In this document: positions 1 through 8,696 of the stretch, piece by piece
How positions within the stretch are numbered: position 1 is the first letter of the stretch
How the letters are laid out: each line of letters begins with the position of its first letter
Origin: Lachnospiraceae bacterium
GTDB lineage: Bacteria; Bacillota; Clostridia; Lachnospirales; Lachnospiraceae
Assembly (NCBI GenBank): GCA_017938485.1
Contig: JAGBBM010000032.1
Location: 50,932-114,931 of the forward strand
Reading direction: 5' to 3'
DNA length: 64,000 bases
Program-made: the position numbers and the translations under genes
The notes under the pieces: generated by a model
Database searches by the model: none
What the model saw: only the letters and a program-made list of their open reading frames with translations
What the model was told of the DNA's origin: nothing

Positions 1-552
1 TACGGATACCTAAAAAAATATCGAAACAGTAAACTAATAGCATCTATTGTATTTTTATTATTAATTGCGTTTATAGTCGCTACTGTGATTATTATGTTTG
101 GTGATACAAAAAGAGTAGCAATTGTATTTGCTATACTTATGGCATTACCACTTGCAAAATTTATAATTGCTTATATTCTATGTTTAAAATTCAAGCCTTT
201 GACTATGGAAGATTATGAGTATATTAAAGCTAATTCAAAGGATTGTTTTAAGGATTTATCCTTCGATATATCTATAACTCAATATGAAGGTGCAAAATTT
301 TATCCTGCCATGCTGATAAAAAATGGAAAAGTATATGCATTTGTATATGATAAGAATTTTTCATCAAAGAAAAAAGAATATGAAACATGGATTAAGAATA
401 CATTTTCTGACACCAAATACGAATATAAAGTATTTGTAACCGATAAACTTGATGAATACGTTAAAAAAATCAACTCTGTTAGTGAGGCAAATCGTAACAA
501 CAAACTTATTGATGTGTATATTAAAGAGCTTATTTTTGAAAAAGGAGTATAA
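1..552 (+). CDS. membrane protein of unknown function, 5' end outside the window
   Basis: The reading frame is open from base 1, so the gene begins upstream of the window; the GTG at 85 is internal. At least 183 residues are visible. Two hydrophobic segments lie at about residues 12-33 and 38-62, joined by a short polar turn (FGDTKR). A soluble domain of about 120 residues with alternating strands and helices follows. The stop is at 550-552, and the ribosome binding site of the next gene (AAAGGAG) overlaps the last codons, so the two are probably co-transcribed. I do not recognise the family. The pattern of two spans plus a cytoplasmic domain is all that can be said. Confidence 0.7.
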   Translation, partial: YGYLKKYRNSKLIASIVFLLLIAFIVATVIIMFGDTKRVAIVFAILMALPLAKFIIAYILCLKFKPLTMEDYEYIKANSKDCFKDLSFDISITQYEGAKFYPAMLIKNGKVYAFVYDKNFSSKKKEYETWIKNTFSDTKYEYKVFVTDKLDEYVKKINSVSEANRNNKLIDVYIKELIFEKGV

Positions 553-554
553 GT

Positions 555-1565
555 ATGACTGAGTTAAATATAACCTCTAGCGAGGCAAATCAAAGACTCA
601 ACAAATATCTCATGAAGTACCTGGATAAAGCTCCTTCTTCATTTATATATAAAATGCTTAGAAAGAAAAATATAACTCTAAACAATAAGAAAGCCGTAGG
701 AGATGAGATTTTAGAAAAGGGTGACTGTGTTAAACTATTTCTTTCTGATGAAACAATTGAAAAGTTTAGAAATACACAAAACCTTACAAAAAATACTAAA
801 ATTGAAAAAAATCAATCATCTAACTGCAACGATTTAATTGTTTTATATCAAGATAAGGATATTATTGCTGTACACAAACCAGCAGGATTATTGTCCCAAA
901 AGGCAAATAAGGATGATATATCAATTAATGAGGTTATAATTGACTATTGTATAGCCAATAATCTAATTGACGTAAGAGGCAGCATTCATTTTAAACCATC
1001 TATATGCAATAGATTAGATAGAAATACTTCGGGTATAATACTTGCAGGACTTTCTTTACATGGAAGTCAATATCTGTCTAAAATATTAAAGGAACATAGT
1101 TGTGACAAATATTATTTTACTATAGTAAATGGAATCTTTACAGAAAAAAAACACTGTAAAGCTTATATTATTAAGGATTCCGAGGCCAATGTTTCAGATA
1201 TTATATCAACTTTAGATTATAATAATCTGGATTTATCCGCAAAGAAAAACTATAACTATATTGAAACAGTATTTGAACCATTATCATCTGGTGATGGTTA
1301 TTCATTCCTTAAGGTCAAGCTTATTACAGGAAAATCCCATCAGATTAGAGCTCATTTAAAACATCTTGGTTATCCGATTATTGGAGACACCAAATATGGT
1401 TCTATAAGTACTAATCGATATTTTAGAGATAAATACAAGCTAAAACACCACTTGTTACATGCAGGTTCAATTAGCTTTGACAATTTGACAATAACAGATT
1501 CTTTGCCTGATATATTTAAAGATATATGCAAAGGAGAAAAAATTAACATAAATTCTATAAAATAG
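555..1565 (+). CDS. RluA-family RNA pseudouridine synthase
   Basis: It isomerises uridine to pseudouridine in rRNA or tRNA. An N-terminal S4-like RNA-binding region (about residues 1-70) precedes the catalytic domain. The signature NRLDRNTSG contains the catalytic Asp155, and the RluA motif HQIRAHLKHLGYPIIGD is near the C-terminus. The length of 336 residues is usual for RluC/RluD-type enzymes. The ATG at 555 follows AAAGGAG. The target position cannot be read from the sequence; a second family member lies at 30532-31458. An insert of about 30 residues between the S4 and catalytic domains is polar and poorly conserved. recU follows after 9 bases. Confidence 0.9.
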   Translation: MTELNITSSEANQRLNKYLMKYLDKAPSSFIYKMLRKKNITLNNKKAVGDEILEKGDCVKLFLSDETIEKFRNTQNLTKNTKIEKNQSSNCNDLIVLYQDKDIIAVHKPAGLLSQKANKDDISINEVIIDYCIANNLIDVRGSIHFKPSICNRLDRNTSGIILAGLSLHGSQYLSKILKEHSCDKYYFTIVNGIFTEKKHCKAYIIKDSEANVSDIISTLDYNNLDLSAKKNYNYIETVFEPLSSGDGYSFLKVKLITGKSHQIRAHLKHLGYPIIGDTKYGSISTNRYFRDKYKLKHHLLHAGSISFDNLTITDSLPDIFKDICKGEKININSIK

Positions 1566-1574
1566 AGGAAAACT

Positions 1575-2105
1575 ATGGCTACATGGAACTCAAGAGGTTT
1601 AAGAGGATCCACTTTGGAAGATCTAATTAACCATACGAATGAACTATATAGACAAAAAGGATTAGGATTAGTACAAAAAATCCCTACACCTATAACCCCT
1701 GTTAAAATAGACAAGGAAAACGGTAACATATCCCTTGCATATTTTGAAAAGGATTCAACAGTTGATTACATAGGTGTTGTTCAGGGAGTACCTATATGTT
1801 TTGATGCAAAGGAGTGTGCTGTTGATACATTTTCCTTAAGAAACATTCACGAACATCAAGTTAACTTCATGGAAGAATTCGAAAAGCAGCAGGGTATAAG
1901 CTTTTTGATTATAATGTTTACCGGTAAAAACGAATTCTATTACATGCGTTTTAAAGAATTAAAGAAATATTTGGACAGAATAAAGGATGGACATGCAAAG
2001 AATTTCAAATATGACGAATTAGATCCAGAATACTTTATTAAACCAGAGTCTGGAGCTATGGTTCATTACCTTAGAGGTTTACAAAAGGATTTAGAAGAAA
2101 GGTAG
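1575..2105 (+). CDS. recU: Holliday junction resolvase RecU
   Basis: RecU cleaves Holliday junctions during recombination and repair in Firmicutes, working with RuvAB. The 176-residue protein has the family pattern: N-terminal SRG followed by TLED, then the metal-binding nuclease core with DYIG and FDAKEC, in which Asp, the Asp/Glu position and Lys form the active site. In Bacillus recU usually sits beside a class A penicillin-binding protein gene; here it lies between a pseudouridine synthase and nadE. The ATG at 1575 is preceded by GAGGAAAA. The nadE start follows the recU stop by one base, suggesting translational coupling. Confidence 0.93.
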   Translation: MATWNSRGLRGSTLEDLINHTNELYRQKGLGLVQKIPTPITPVKIDKENGNISLAYFEKDSTVDYIGVVQGVPICFDAKECAVDTFSLRNIHEHQVNFMEEFEKQQGISFLIIMFTGKNEFYYMRFKELKKYLDRIKDGHAKNFKYDELDPEYFIKPESGAMVHYLRGLQKDLEER

Positions 2106-2106
2106 G

Positions 2107-4077
2107 ATGTTTATGTACGATTTTTATAGAGTTGCAACTGCAGTGCCAGATTTGAAGGTAGCCGATGTTACCTACAATAAAAACAAAATAATTGAAAAAA
2201 TTGACGAGGCTGGAAAAGCCAACGCTAGACTTATTGCCTTTCCAGAGCTATGTCTTACTGGATATACCTGTGGGGATTTATTTTTCCAAGATACTTTGCT
2301 TAATCAGTGTAGACAGGCCATCGGAGACCTTGTGGCTGTATCATCTATAGTTGATATGGTTATTATTATAGGAGCACCAATAAAAATTGATTATCAGCTC
2401 TATAACGCTGGAATTGTTTTTTATAAGGGAACTATTGTTGGAATTAGTCTAAAAACAATAATTCCAAACCATAACGAGTTTTCTGAAAAACGTTGGTTCT
2501 CTAGTAGCAATGATATAGATAGTGATTATATTTCTATCAATGATATTATTTCAAATTCACAGGAGGAATATATGATTCCTGTGGGTAATAACATAATTTA
2601 TAACATTAATGACGCATATACTTTCGGAGTGGAGCTATGTGAGGATTTATGGGCTCCAGTCACACCATCTACTTGGCTTGCAATGGGTGGTGCCGAGCTT
2701 ATAGTTAATCTTTCAGCTAGTAACGAGAGTATTGGAAAGAGAGCCCAAAGAAGAGATATGGTTAGACAAAAATCTTCATCACTTATATGTGATTATCTCT
2801 TTGTTTCATCAGGAAATGGGGAATCAACAACAGATTTAGTATTCTCTGGTCATAGTATTTGTTGCGAAAACGGACGCATACTTGCTGAAAATGATAAACT
2901 TTGTGATAATGATTATGTTATTATTACCGATATTGATTTAGGTAAAATAAGAGCTGATAGACTTAAAAACAAAAGTTTTAAGGATACCTATAGAATGTTC
3001 GGGCATAACATTGATGTAAAAGAAGTGTATATAGATGCTGAAAATGATTTCAGCTCAGATGCAGCTTACTACAATATACCAAAACATCCATTCATTCCTT
3101 CTACAAAAGAGGAAAGATTAGCAAGATGTAAAGATATTTTTGACATACAGGTTGCAGGTCTTGAAAAAAGGCTTAACGTAGTTGGTGGAAAGCTTGTTGT
3201 AGGAGTATCTGGTGGAATGGATTCTACATTAGCTCTTCTTGTATGTGCTAAAACACTCCTTAAGATGGGCAAACCGCTTACTGATTTGGTTGGTATTACT
3301 ATGCCTGCCTTTGGAACATCTGATAGAACTTATAATAATTCCCTCGAGCTTATGAATACTCTTGGAATTACAATAAAAAATATCCCTATTAAAGACGCAT
3401 GTTTACAGCATTATAAAGACATAGAGCATGATTTTGATGTAAAGGATATTACCTTTGAAAATGTTCAGGCAAGAGAGAGAACACAAGTCCTTATGGATTA
3501 TGCCAATAAAATAGGTGGTTTAGTTGTTGGAACAGGAGATTTGAGCGAATTAGCTCTTGGCTGGTGTACTTACAACGCAGACCAGATGAGTATGTATGGT
3601 GTAAATGGAAGTATACCTAAGACTTTAGTAAAATGGATGATTGACAGTGTGGTTGAACATAATATTTTCCCAGAAAGTTCAGAGGTTTTAAAAGATATTA
3701 TAGATACGCCAATAAGTCCAGAGCTTCTCCCACCAGACGAAAATGGAAACATTGCCCAAAAGACCGAGGAAAAAGTTGGACCATACGAGTTACATGACTT
3801 CTTTCTTTACTATATGTTTAGATTCGGTTATTCTCCATCTAAGATATATTTTATGGCTAAAAAAGCATTTGAGGATACCTATCAGAAGGAAGATATCCTC
3901 AAATGGATGAATGTATTTTATAAACGTTACTTTACTCAGCAATTTAAGAGAAGTTGCATGCCAGATGGTGTTAAGGTTGGCTCTGTAGCTCTTTCTCCAA
4001 GAGGAGACCTAAAGATGCCAAGCGACGCTGCCTCAACACTTTGGCTAAAAGAAATCGAATCTTTATCAAATGAATAA
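2107..4077 (+). CDS. nadE: glutamine-hydrolysing NAD+ synthase
   Basis: This cytosolic enzyme amidates nicotinic acid adenine dinucleotide to NAD+ with ATP and glutamine. The first ~290 residues form a nitrilase-type glutaminase domain: the Glu in FPELCLTG, the Lys in LKTIIPNHNEF and the nucleophile Cys in GVELCEDLW. The second half is the synthetase with the PP-loop VSGGMDST and the conserved GTGDLSELALGW. At 656 residues it is the full two-domain form, so it does not need free ammonia. The ATG at 2107 is one base after recU; an ATG two codons later is possible. Its stop abuts the stop of convergent ttcA. nadD of the same pathway is at 60806-61447. Confidence 0.96.
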   Translation: MFMYDFYRVATAVPDLKVADVTYNKNKIIEKIDEAGKANARLIAFPELCLTGYTCGDLFFQDTLLNQCRQAIGDLVAVSSIVDMVIIIGAPIKIDYQLYNAGIVFYKGTIVGISLKTIIPNHNEFSEKRWFSSSNDIDSDYISINDIISNSQEEYMIPVGNNIIYNINDAYTFGVELCEDLWAPVTPSTWLAMGGAELIVNLSASNESIGKRAQRRDMVRQKSSSLICDYLFVSSGNGESTTDLVFSGHSICCENGRILAENDKLCDNDYVIITDIDLGKIRADRLKNKSFKDTYRMFGHNIDVKEVYIDAENDFSSDAAYYNIPKHPFIPSTKEERLARCKDIFDIQVAGLEKRLNVVGGKLVVGVSGGMDSTLALLVCAKTLLKMGKPLTDLVGITMPAFGTSDRTYNNSLELMNTLGITIKNIPIKDACLQHYKDIEHDFDVKDITFENVQARERTQVLMDYANKIGGLVVGTGDLSELALGWCTYNADQMSMYGVNGSIPKTLVKWMIDSVVEHNIFPESSEVLKDIIDTPISPELLPPDENGNIAQKTEEKVGPYELHDFFLYYMFRFGYSPSKIYFMAKKAFEDTYQKEDILKWMNVFYKRYFTQQFKRSCMPDGVKVGSVALSPRGDLKMPSDAASTLWLKEIESLSNE

Positions 4078-4812
4078 TTATCTATTGTGAGGTGTAGGTA
4101 TTGGCCAACCTGGAAGATTTGCTCTTTCAATAGCCGCAAATATCTTTTCCTTGCATCCAGGATTTTCTACTTCTAAAGCGCGGATATGTTGTTTTGCATA
4201 TTCGCGTTTTGTGTATCCATCAGCAGGACATTTTGCCTTGACCACAGGAAGATTCATGCGTCTTTCGAAGGCTGCAACCTCACCTTCAGCACAATACATA
4301 AGTGGTCTAATCATAGTAAGGTCACTTCGGTCAAGATAGGTTACAGGAGAGAAGGTGTGAATTCTTCCCTCAAATATAAGAGACATAAAAAAGGTCTCTA
4401 TAATATCATCCTTGTGATGAGCATAGGCAAACTTATTGCATCCAAACTCCTTAATTTTTTCGTTTAAGGCACCCTTACGCATTTTTGCACATAAGCTACA
4501 TGGATTAGATTCTTTTCTGTGATTAAATATAATATCGTATATCTCGGTTTTTTCCACATGATAAGGAACATCAAGTTCCTCACATAGTTTGGCAATTGCT
4601 TCAGTATCAAAACCCGGAATTCCCAAATCAATAGTAATGGCAATTATCTCGAATTTCTTTGGATAAAAGCGTCTTAAATGTGCGAGGGCATAAAGAAGAG
4701 TTAAACTATCCTTGCCTCCGGATATTCCAACAGCAATTTTATCCCCCTCATCAATCATTCCATATGTATCTATAGCTCGTCTTGTATGACTAAGTAATTT
4801 CTGTAATTGCAT
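4078..4812 (-). CDS. ttcA: TtcA-family tRNA 2-thiocytidine synthase
   Basis: This PP-loop ATPase is predicted to thiolate cytidine 32 of tRNA. It shows the PP-loop GISGGKDSLT near residue 30 and paired cysteines in NPCSLCAKMRKGAL, which with a later Cys (CPADGYTKR) would hold an iron-sulfur cluster, as in TtcA. The length of 244 residues is slightly short of the enterobacterial enzyme. The start is supported by TAGGAG upstream of the ATG at 4812. It converges on nadE with zero bases between the two stop codons and no visible terminator hairpin, so read-through transcripts should overlap antisense. The assignment to TtcA rather than another TtcA/TilS-superfamily thiolase is likely but not certain. 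Confidence 0.85.
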   Translation of the reverse strand: MQLQKLLSHTRRAIDTYGMIDEGDKIAVGISGGKDSLTLLYALAHLRRFYPKKFEIIAITIDLGIPGFDTEAIAKLCEELDVPYHVEKTEIYDIIFNHRKESNPCSLCAKMRKGALNEKIKEFGCNKFAYAHHKDDIIETFFMSLIFEGRIHTFSPVTYLDRSDLTMIRPLMYCAEGEVAAFERRMNLPVVKAKCPADGYTKREYAKQHIRALEVENPGCKEKIFAAIERANLPGWPIPTPHNR

Positions 4813-4969
4813 AAATTTTCTCCTAAATATAATAATTCAAATGTATTTTATCATAATTGAAAAAGAATATATACATATATTTTCATCTATATAAGTACGT
4901 TTTATGGTACATATAGTATTGTATTATTAAACCAAGTTAAGAACAGGCCTATCTTAAATAAAATATTTT

Positions 4970-5048
4970 CGAATATTTGTTCGTTTTATGGTTGACAAAC
5001 GAACAAATGTACGATATACTACAAATACAGCAAACGAACATTTGTTCA
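4970..5048 (+). promoter_or_regulatory. SOS promoter with three LexA boxes
   Basis: A vegetative promoter is plain: TTGACA at 4992-4997, a 17-base spacer, and TATACT at 5015-5020. Three sites match the Firmicutes LexA box (CGAAC-N4-GTTCG type): CGAATATTTGTTCG at 4970-4983, CGAACAAATGTACG at 5000-5013 between the -35 and -10, and CGAACATTTGTTCA at 5035-5048 just before the ribosome binding site. Their centres are 30 and 35 bases apart. LexA binding would block RNA polymerase directly. An 11-base direct repeat (CGTTTTATGGT at 4898 and 4982) also lies in this spacer. The rest of 4813-4969 holds the unremarkable ttcA promoter region. Confidence 0.9.
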
Positions 5049-5063
5049 TAAGGAGGTTTATAT

Positions 5064-5396
5064 ATGAGATTACAAAATTCATTATTATTTATTCATAGAC
5101 ATTATAAGATTATTCTTGGAGTTGTAGCTTTTTTACTTATATTTGGTACTATTGTTATTGGGGCAGGAGATGGTTCCGATAGGGTTGATGCTTCTACATA
5201 TAACGAAAAGTACTTTATGTGCATCGAGGTTGAGGAAGATGATACACTTTGGACTATTGCAGAAGAGTATATTTCCGAAGAGTATTCTTCCATAGAAGAG
5301 TATATAGATGAGGTTAAAAGCATTAACAATCTCACTAGCGATAAGATTTATAATGGAGCTACATTGGTTATACCATATTATGCTTCACCTTTATAA
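5064..5396 (+). CDS. SOS-regulated LysM membrane protein, YneA-like division inhibitor candidate
   Basis: A 110-residue protein: a short cytoplasmic N-terminus, one transmembrane segment at about residues 16-36 (IILGVVAFLLIFGTIVIGAG), and an extracytoplasmic LysM-type domain from about residue 50 (the DDTLWTIAEEYI start, then LTSDKIYNGATLVIP). This is the architecture of Bacillus YneA, which halts division during DNA damage. The ATG at 5064 follows AAGGAGG at 5050-5056. The gene is alone between an SOS promoter and its own terminator. YneA genes normally sit beside lexA; here lexA is at 57480, 52 kb away. Function is inferred from architecture and regulation, not from close sequence recognition. 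Confidence 0.8.
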   Translation: MRLQNSLLFIHRHYKIILGVVAFLLIFGTIVIGAGDGSDRVDASTYNEKYFMCIEVEEDDTLWTIAEEYISEEYSSIEEYIDEVKSINNLTSDKIYNGATLVIPYYASPL

Positions 5397-5418
5397 ATAC
5401 TTTTTCATTCCATTCCAA

Positions 5419-5452
5419 AAGGGGCTGTGCATACAGTCCCTTATTCTTTTTT
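5419..5452 (+). terminator. rho-independent terminator of the SOS gene
   Basis: A 10-base-pair stem with one G-U pair (AAGGGGCTGT and ACAGTCCCTT, loop GCAT) is followed by TATTCTTTTTT. It ends the single-gene SOS transcript. Confidence 0.85.
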
Positions 5453-5500
5453 AACCATATAAAACTATTTATTTATTATCAAATTTAATTTGGTTTTATG

Positions 5501-5529
5501 TTGAAAAAAAGGGTGGTTAGGCTTATAAT
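5501..5529 (+). promoter_or_regulatory. promoter of the miaB-led operon
   Basis: TTGAAA at 5501-5506, a 17-base spacer and TATAAT at 5524-5529. It is the only strong promoter seen ahead of miaB and probably serves the mutS-mutL block too. A 13-base palindrome (CAAATTTAATTTG, 5480-5492) lies just upstream; its role is unknown. Confidence 0.75.
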
Positions 5530-5570
5530 ATATCAGTTGAAGTTTGATTATTTTTAGAAAGGATACTCAT

Positions 5571-7025
5571 ATGTATAATATTGATATTCCTGAATTAGAG
5601 CCAGATAGACAGTATTACTTTATGAATCGCTGCAAGGAACTAATTTATGAAAAACAAGTTGAACTTAATCGTCCACTTACTTACTGCGTAACCACCTTTG
5701 GTTGTCAGATGAATGCCCATGATTCAGAAAAGCTAAAGGGCATACTTGAAGCTATAGGTTATGAAGAGGTTGATGACGAAAGCGCAGACTTCGTAATATA
5801 CAATACATGTACGGTTAGGGAAAATGCCAATCAAAAATTATATGGACATTTAGGACTTCTTAAGAATTATAAGAAAACAAAAAATCCTAATATGATTATT
5901 GCTCTTTGTGGTTGTATGATGCAGGAGACCCATGTGGTAGAGACAATAAGAACAAAATATCCTTTTGTGAACATTGTTTTTGGTACTCATAATATTTATA
6001 AATTGGCAGAACTTATATACAATAATTTAACTGGTGAAAAACGTGTAATTGAGATACTAGAAAAGAGCACACAGACAGTAGAGGCGTTACCACAAAAAAG
6101 AAAATATAGTTTTAAGTCTGGCGTTAATATTATGTACGGTTGCAATAACTTCTGTAGTTATTGTATCGTGCCTTACGTAAGAGGAAGAGAAAAGAGCAGA
6201 AAACCGGAAGATATTTTGACAGAGATAAGAGAACTAGCCCGCCGAGGGGTAAAAGAAGTTATGCTTCTTGGTCAAAATGTTAATTCCTACGGAAAGATAT
6301 ATGATTACTCAGATGGAAAGATTGTTCCTATGCCAGAAGGAGATTCTATTACTTTTCCAGCCTTATTAAAAAAGGTCTGTGAAATTGATGGTATAGAGCG
6401 AATTAGATTTATGACTAGTCATCCAAAGGACTTATCTGATGAACTCATAAAAGTTATGGCATCCGAACCAAAGATATGTAAACACTTGCATTTACCGGTT
6501 CAATCTGGTTCCACAGATATTCTTGCCAAGATGAACAGAAGATACACAAAAGAAGGATATCTTTCTCTTGTTGATAAGATTAGACAAGCTATGCCTGATA
6601 TTTCTCTTACAACGGATATTATTGTTGGTTTTCCAGGGGAAACAGAAGAAGATTTCCTTGATACCTTAGACATTGTATCCAAGGTAAAATACGATCAGGC
6701 ATTTACATTTATCTATTCAAAAAGAACAGGAACACCAGCAGCAAGTGAAGTAAATCAAGTTCCAGAGGATGTTGTAAAGGATAGATTTAACAGGTTACTC
6801 ACTTTAGTAAACACGATATCCAACGAAAGAATAAACAGATATTCTGGACAGACTAAAGATATTCTTGTAGAAGAGATTAACCATCAGGATTCCAATCTCT
6901 TGACAGGTAGGACCGAAGAGAATATTACAGTCCATTTTGAGGGTGATTCAAGCTTAATTGGGGATATAATAAAGGTAAAACTTATAGAATGTAGGGGATT
7001 CTATTATATAGGCGAAAGGATTTAA
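5571..7025 (+). CDS. miaB: tRNA-i6A37 methylthiotransferase MiaB
   Basis: A radical-SAM enzyme that adds a methylthio group to N6-isopentenyladenosine 37 of tRNA, acting after MiaA, whose gene is at 13387 in the same run. The N-terminal UPF0004 domain holds three cluster cysteines (FGCQMN, NTCTVREN, LCGCM). The radical-SAM motif is GCNNFCSYCIVPYVRG, with a C-terminal TRAM domain. The start is taken at ATG 5571, since AGAAAGGA sits 8 bases upstream; the TTG at 5544 lacks a site. This gives 484 residues with the N-terminal extension usual in clostridia. Confidence 0.95.
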   Translation: MYNIDIPELEPDRQYYFMNRCKELIYEKQVELNRPLTYCVTTFGCQMNAHDSEKLKGILEAIGYEEVDDESADFVIYNTCTVRENANQKLYGHLGLLKNYKKTKNPNMIIALCGCMMQETHVVETIRTKYPFVNIVFGTHNIYKLAELIYNNLTGEKRVIEILEKSTQTVEALPQKRKYSFKSGVNIMYGCNNFCSYCIVPYVRGREKSRKPEDILTEIRELARRGVKEVMLLGQNVNSYGKIYDYSDGKIVPMPEGDSITFPALLKKVCEIDGIERIRFMTSHPKDLSDELIKVMASEPKICKHLHLPVQSGSTDILAKMNRRYTKEGYLSLVDKIRQAMPDISLTTDIIVGFPGETEEDFLDTLDIVSKVKYDQAFTFIYSKRTGTPAASEVNQVPEDVVKDRFNRLLTLVNTISNERINRYSGQTKDILVEEINHQDSNLLTGRTEENITVHFEGDSSLIGDIIKVKLIECRGFYYIGERI

Positions 7026-7028
7026 ATT

Positions 7029-8681
7029 ATGAACAAGTTAAAACCAAAGCTTTTTTCAGTTATGAAAACTTACAACAGCAAACAATTCGCAAAGGATATT
7101 ATTGCAGGTCTTATAGTTGCAATTATTGCATTACCACTTTCCATAGCCCTTGCTATTGCATCAGGTGTCAGCCCTGAGCAAGGTCTTTACACAGCTATAT
7201 TTGCAGGATTTTTCATATCCTTCTTAGGCGGTAGCCGTGTACAGATTGGTGGACCAACTGCAGCCTTCGTAGTTATTATCTACGGTATCGTAACCCAGTA
7301 TGGTATGGCTGGACTTACTGTAGCCACTCTTATGGCAGGTATTATACTTATACTTATGGGTCTACTTAAATTTGGTAGTCTTATAAAATACATACCATAT
7401 ACAATAACAACAGGATTCACAGCAGGTGTGGCTCTTGGTATATTTGCCGGACAGATTAAGGATTTTCTCGGTCTTGATATGGGATCAGTGCCTTCTGAAT
7501 TTATAGAGAAAGTAGAAGCTTACGCAAAACATATAACCACTATCGATAGAGATACTGTAATTGTAGGAGTTATATCTCTTGCCATACTTATAATTATGCC
7601 TTTTATCTCAAAAATAGTACCTGGTTCTCTTGTGGCAATTATTGTAGCTACTTTAATTGTTAAGTTTACCCCACTTGAAACAGCAACTATTGGTAGTGTA
7701 TATGGCGAACTTTCCTCAAATATACCGGCACCATCAATACCAGATTTTAATTTTGATATGATAAGAGAGCTCCTCCCTAGTGCATTTACCATTGCAATCT
7801 TGGCAGGCATTGAGTCCCTTCTTTCCTGTGTTGTATCTGATGGTATGATTAACAGTCGTCACAGATCTAACATGGAGCTTATAGGACAGGGCGTTGGTAA
7901 TATTGCTTCAGGTTTATTTGGTGGTATTCCTGCAACAGGAGCTATTGCTAGAACTGCTGCAAATGTTAAAAATGGAGGACGTACTCCAATCGCAGGTATG
8001 GTTCATGCTATAACACTTTTAATTATATTAAAGCTTGCTATGCCTCTTGCGGCAATGATTCCAATGACAACTCTTGCAGCTATCCTTATAGTTGTGGCCT
8101 ACAATATGTCTGAGTGGAGAGAGTTTGTAGACCTTTGTAAACATGCTCCAAAGAGCGATGTAACTATTCTTTTTGTTACATTTATCTTGACAGTTATATT
8201 TGATTTAGTTGTAGCAATAGAAGTAGGTATTGTACTTGCAGCACTCCTATTTATTAAGAGAATGTCTGATGTATCAAGTGTAAGAAGCTGGACATATATT
8301 AATGGTTATGATGATAGCCATGAAAATGACCCTATGCACATAGGTCTTAAGGAAGTACCAGAGCATACTCTTGTATATGAAATTGATGGACCTATGTTCT
8401 TTGGTGTAGCAGATAACTTCTTAAGCATATCTGTAACAGATGATACCAAGGTGCTTATTCTTCGTATGAGAAGCGTTCCAGCTATGGATATCACAGCGTT
8501 AAACGCCTTAGAGAAGGTATATAACATCTGTGAAGGAAAGAATGTAACACTTGTTCTTTCTCATGTAAATGAACAGCCAAAGCATATGATGGAAAAAGCC
8601 GGCTTTGTAGAAAAAGTTGGTGAACAGAACTTTAAAGAAAATATTGACGCTGCACTTGAGTGGGCAGCTCAGTTAGTATAA
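7029..8681 (+). CDS. SulP-family inorganic anion permease with STAS domain
   Basis: A membrane transporter of the SulP/SLC26 family for sulfate, bicarbonate or another anion; the substrate cannot be read from sequence. Residues ~20-410 hold the multi-helix core with conserved motifs such as ASGVSPEQGLYTAIFAGFF and the GG-rich GGPTAAFVVI. Residues ~435-545 form the cytoplasmic STAS domain (a βα pattern around VLILRMRSVPAMDITALNAL). The start at 7029 follows GAAAGGA that overlaps the miaB stop. Its position between miaB and mutS is odd functionally but it is clearly in the same transcript (3-base gap upstream, 15 downstream). Confidence 0.93.
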   Translation: MNKLKPKLFSVMKTYNSKQFAKDIIAGLIVAIIALPLSIALAIASGVSPEQGLYTAIFAGFFISFLGGSRVQIGGPTAAFVVIIYGIVTQYGMAGLTVATLMAGIILILMGLLKFGSLIKYIPYTITTGFTAGVALGIFAGQIKDFLGLDMGSVPSEFIEKVEAYAKHITTIDRDTVIVGVISLAILIIMPFISKIVPGSLVAIIVATLIVKFTPLETATIGSVYGELSSNIPAPSIPDFNFDMIRELLPSAFTIAILAGIESLLSCVVSDGMINSRHRSNMELIGQGVGNIASGLFGGIPATGAIARTAANVKNGGRTPIAGMVHAITLLIILKLAMPLAAMIPMTTLAAILIVVAYNMSEWREFVDLCKHAPKSDVTILFVTFILTVIFDLVVAIEVGIVLAALLFIKRMSDVSSVRSWTYINGYDDSHENDPMHIGLKEVPEHTLVYEIDGPMFFGVADNFLSISVTDDTKVLILRMRSVPAMDITALNALEKVYNICEGKNVTLVLSHVNEQPKHMMEKAGFVEKVGEQNFKENIDAALEWAAQLV

Positions 8682-8696
8682 TTACGAGGTGATAAC

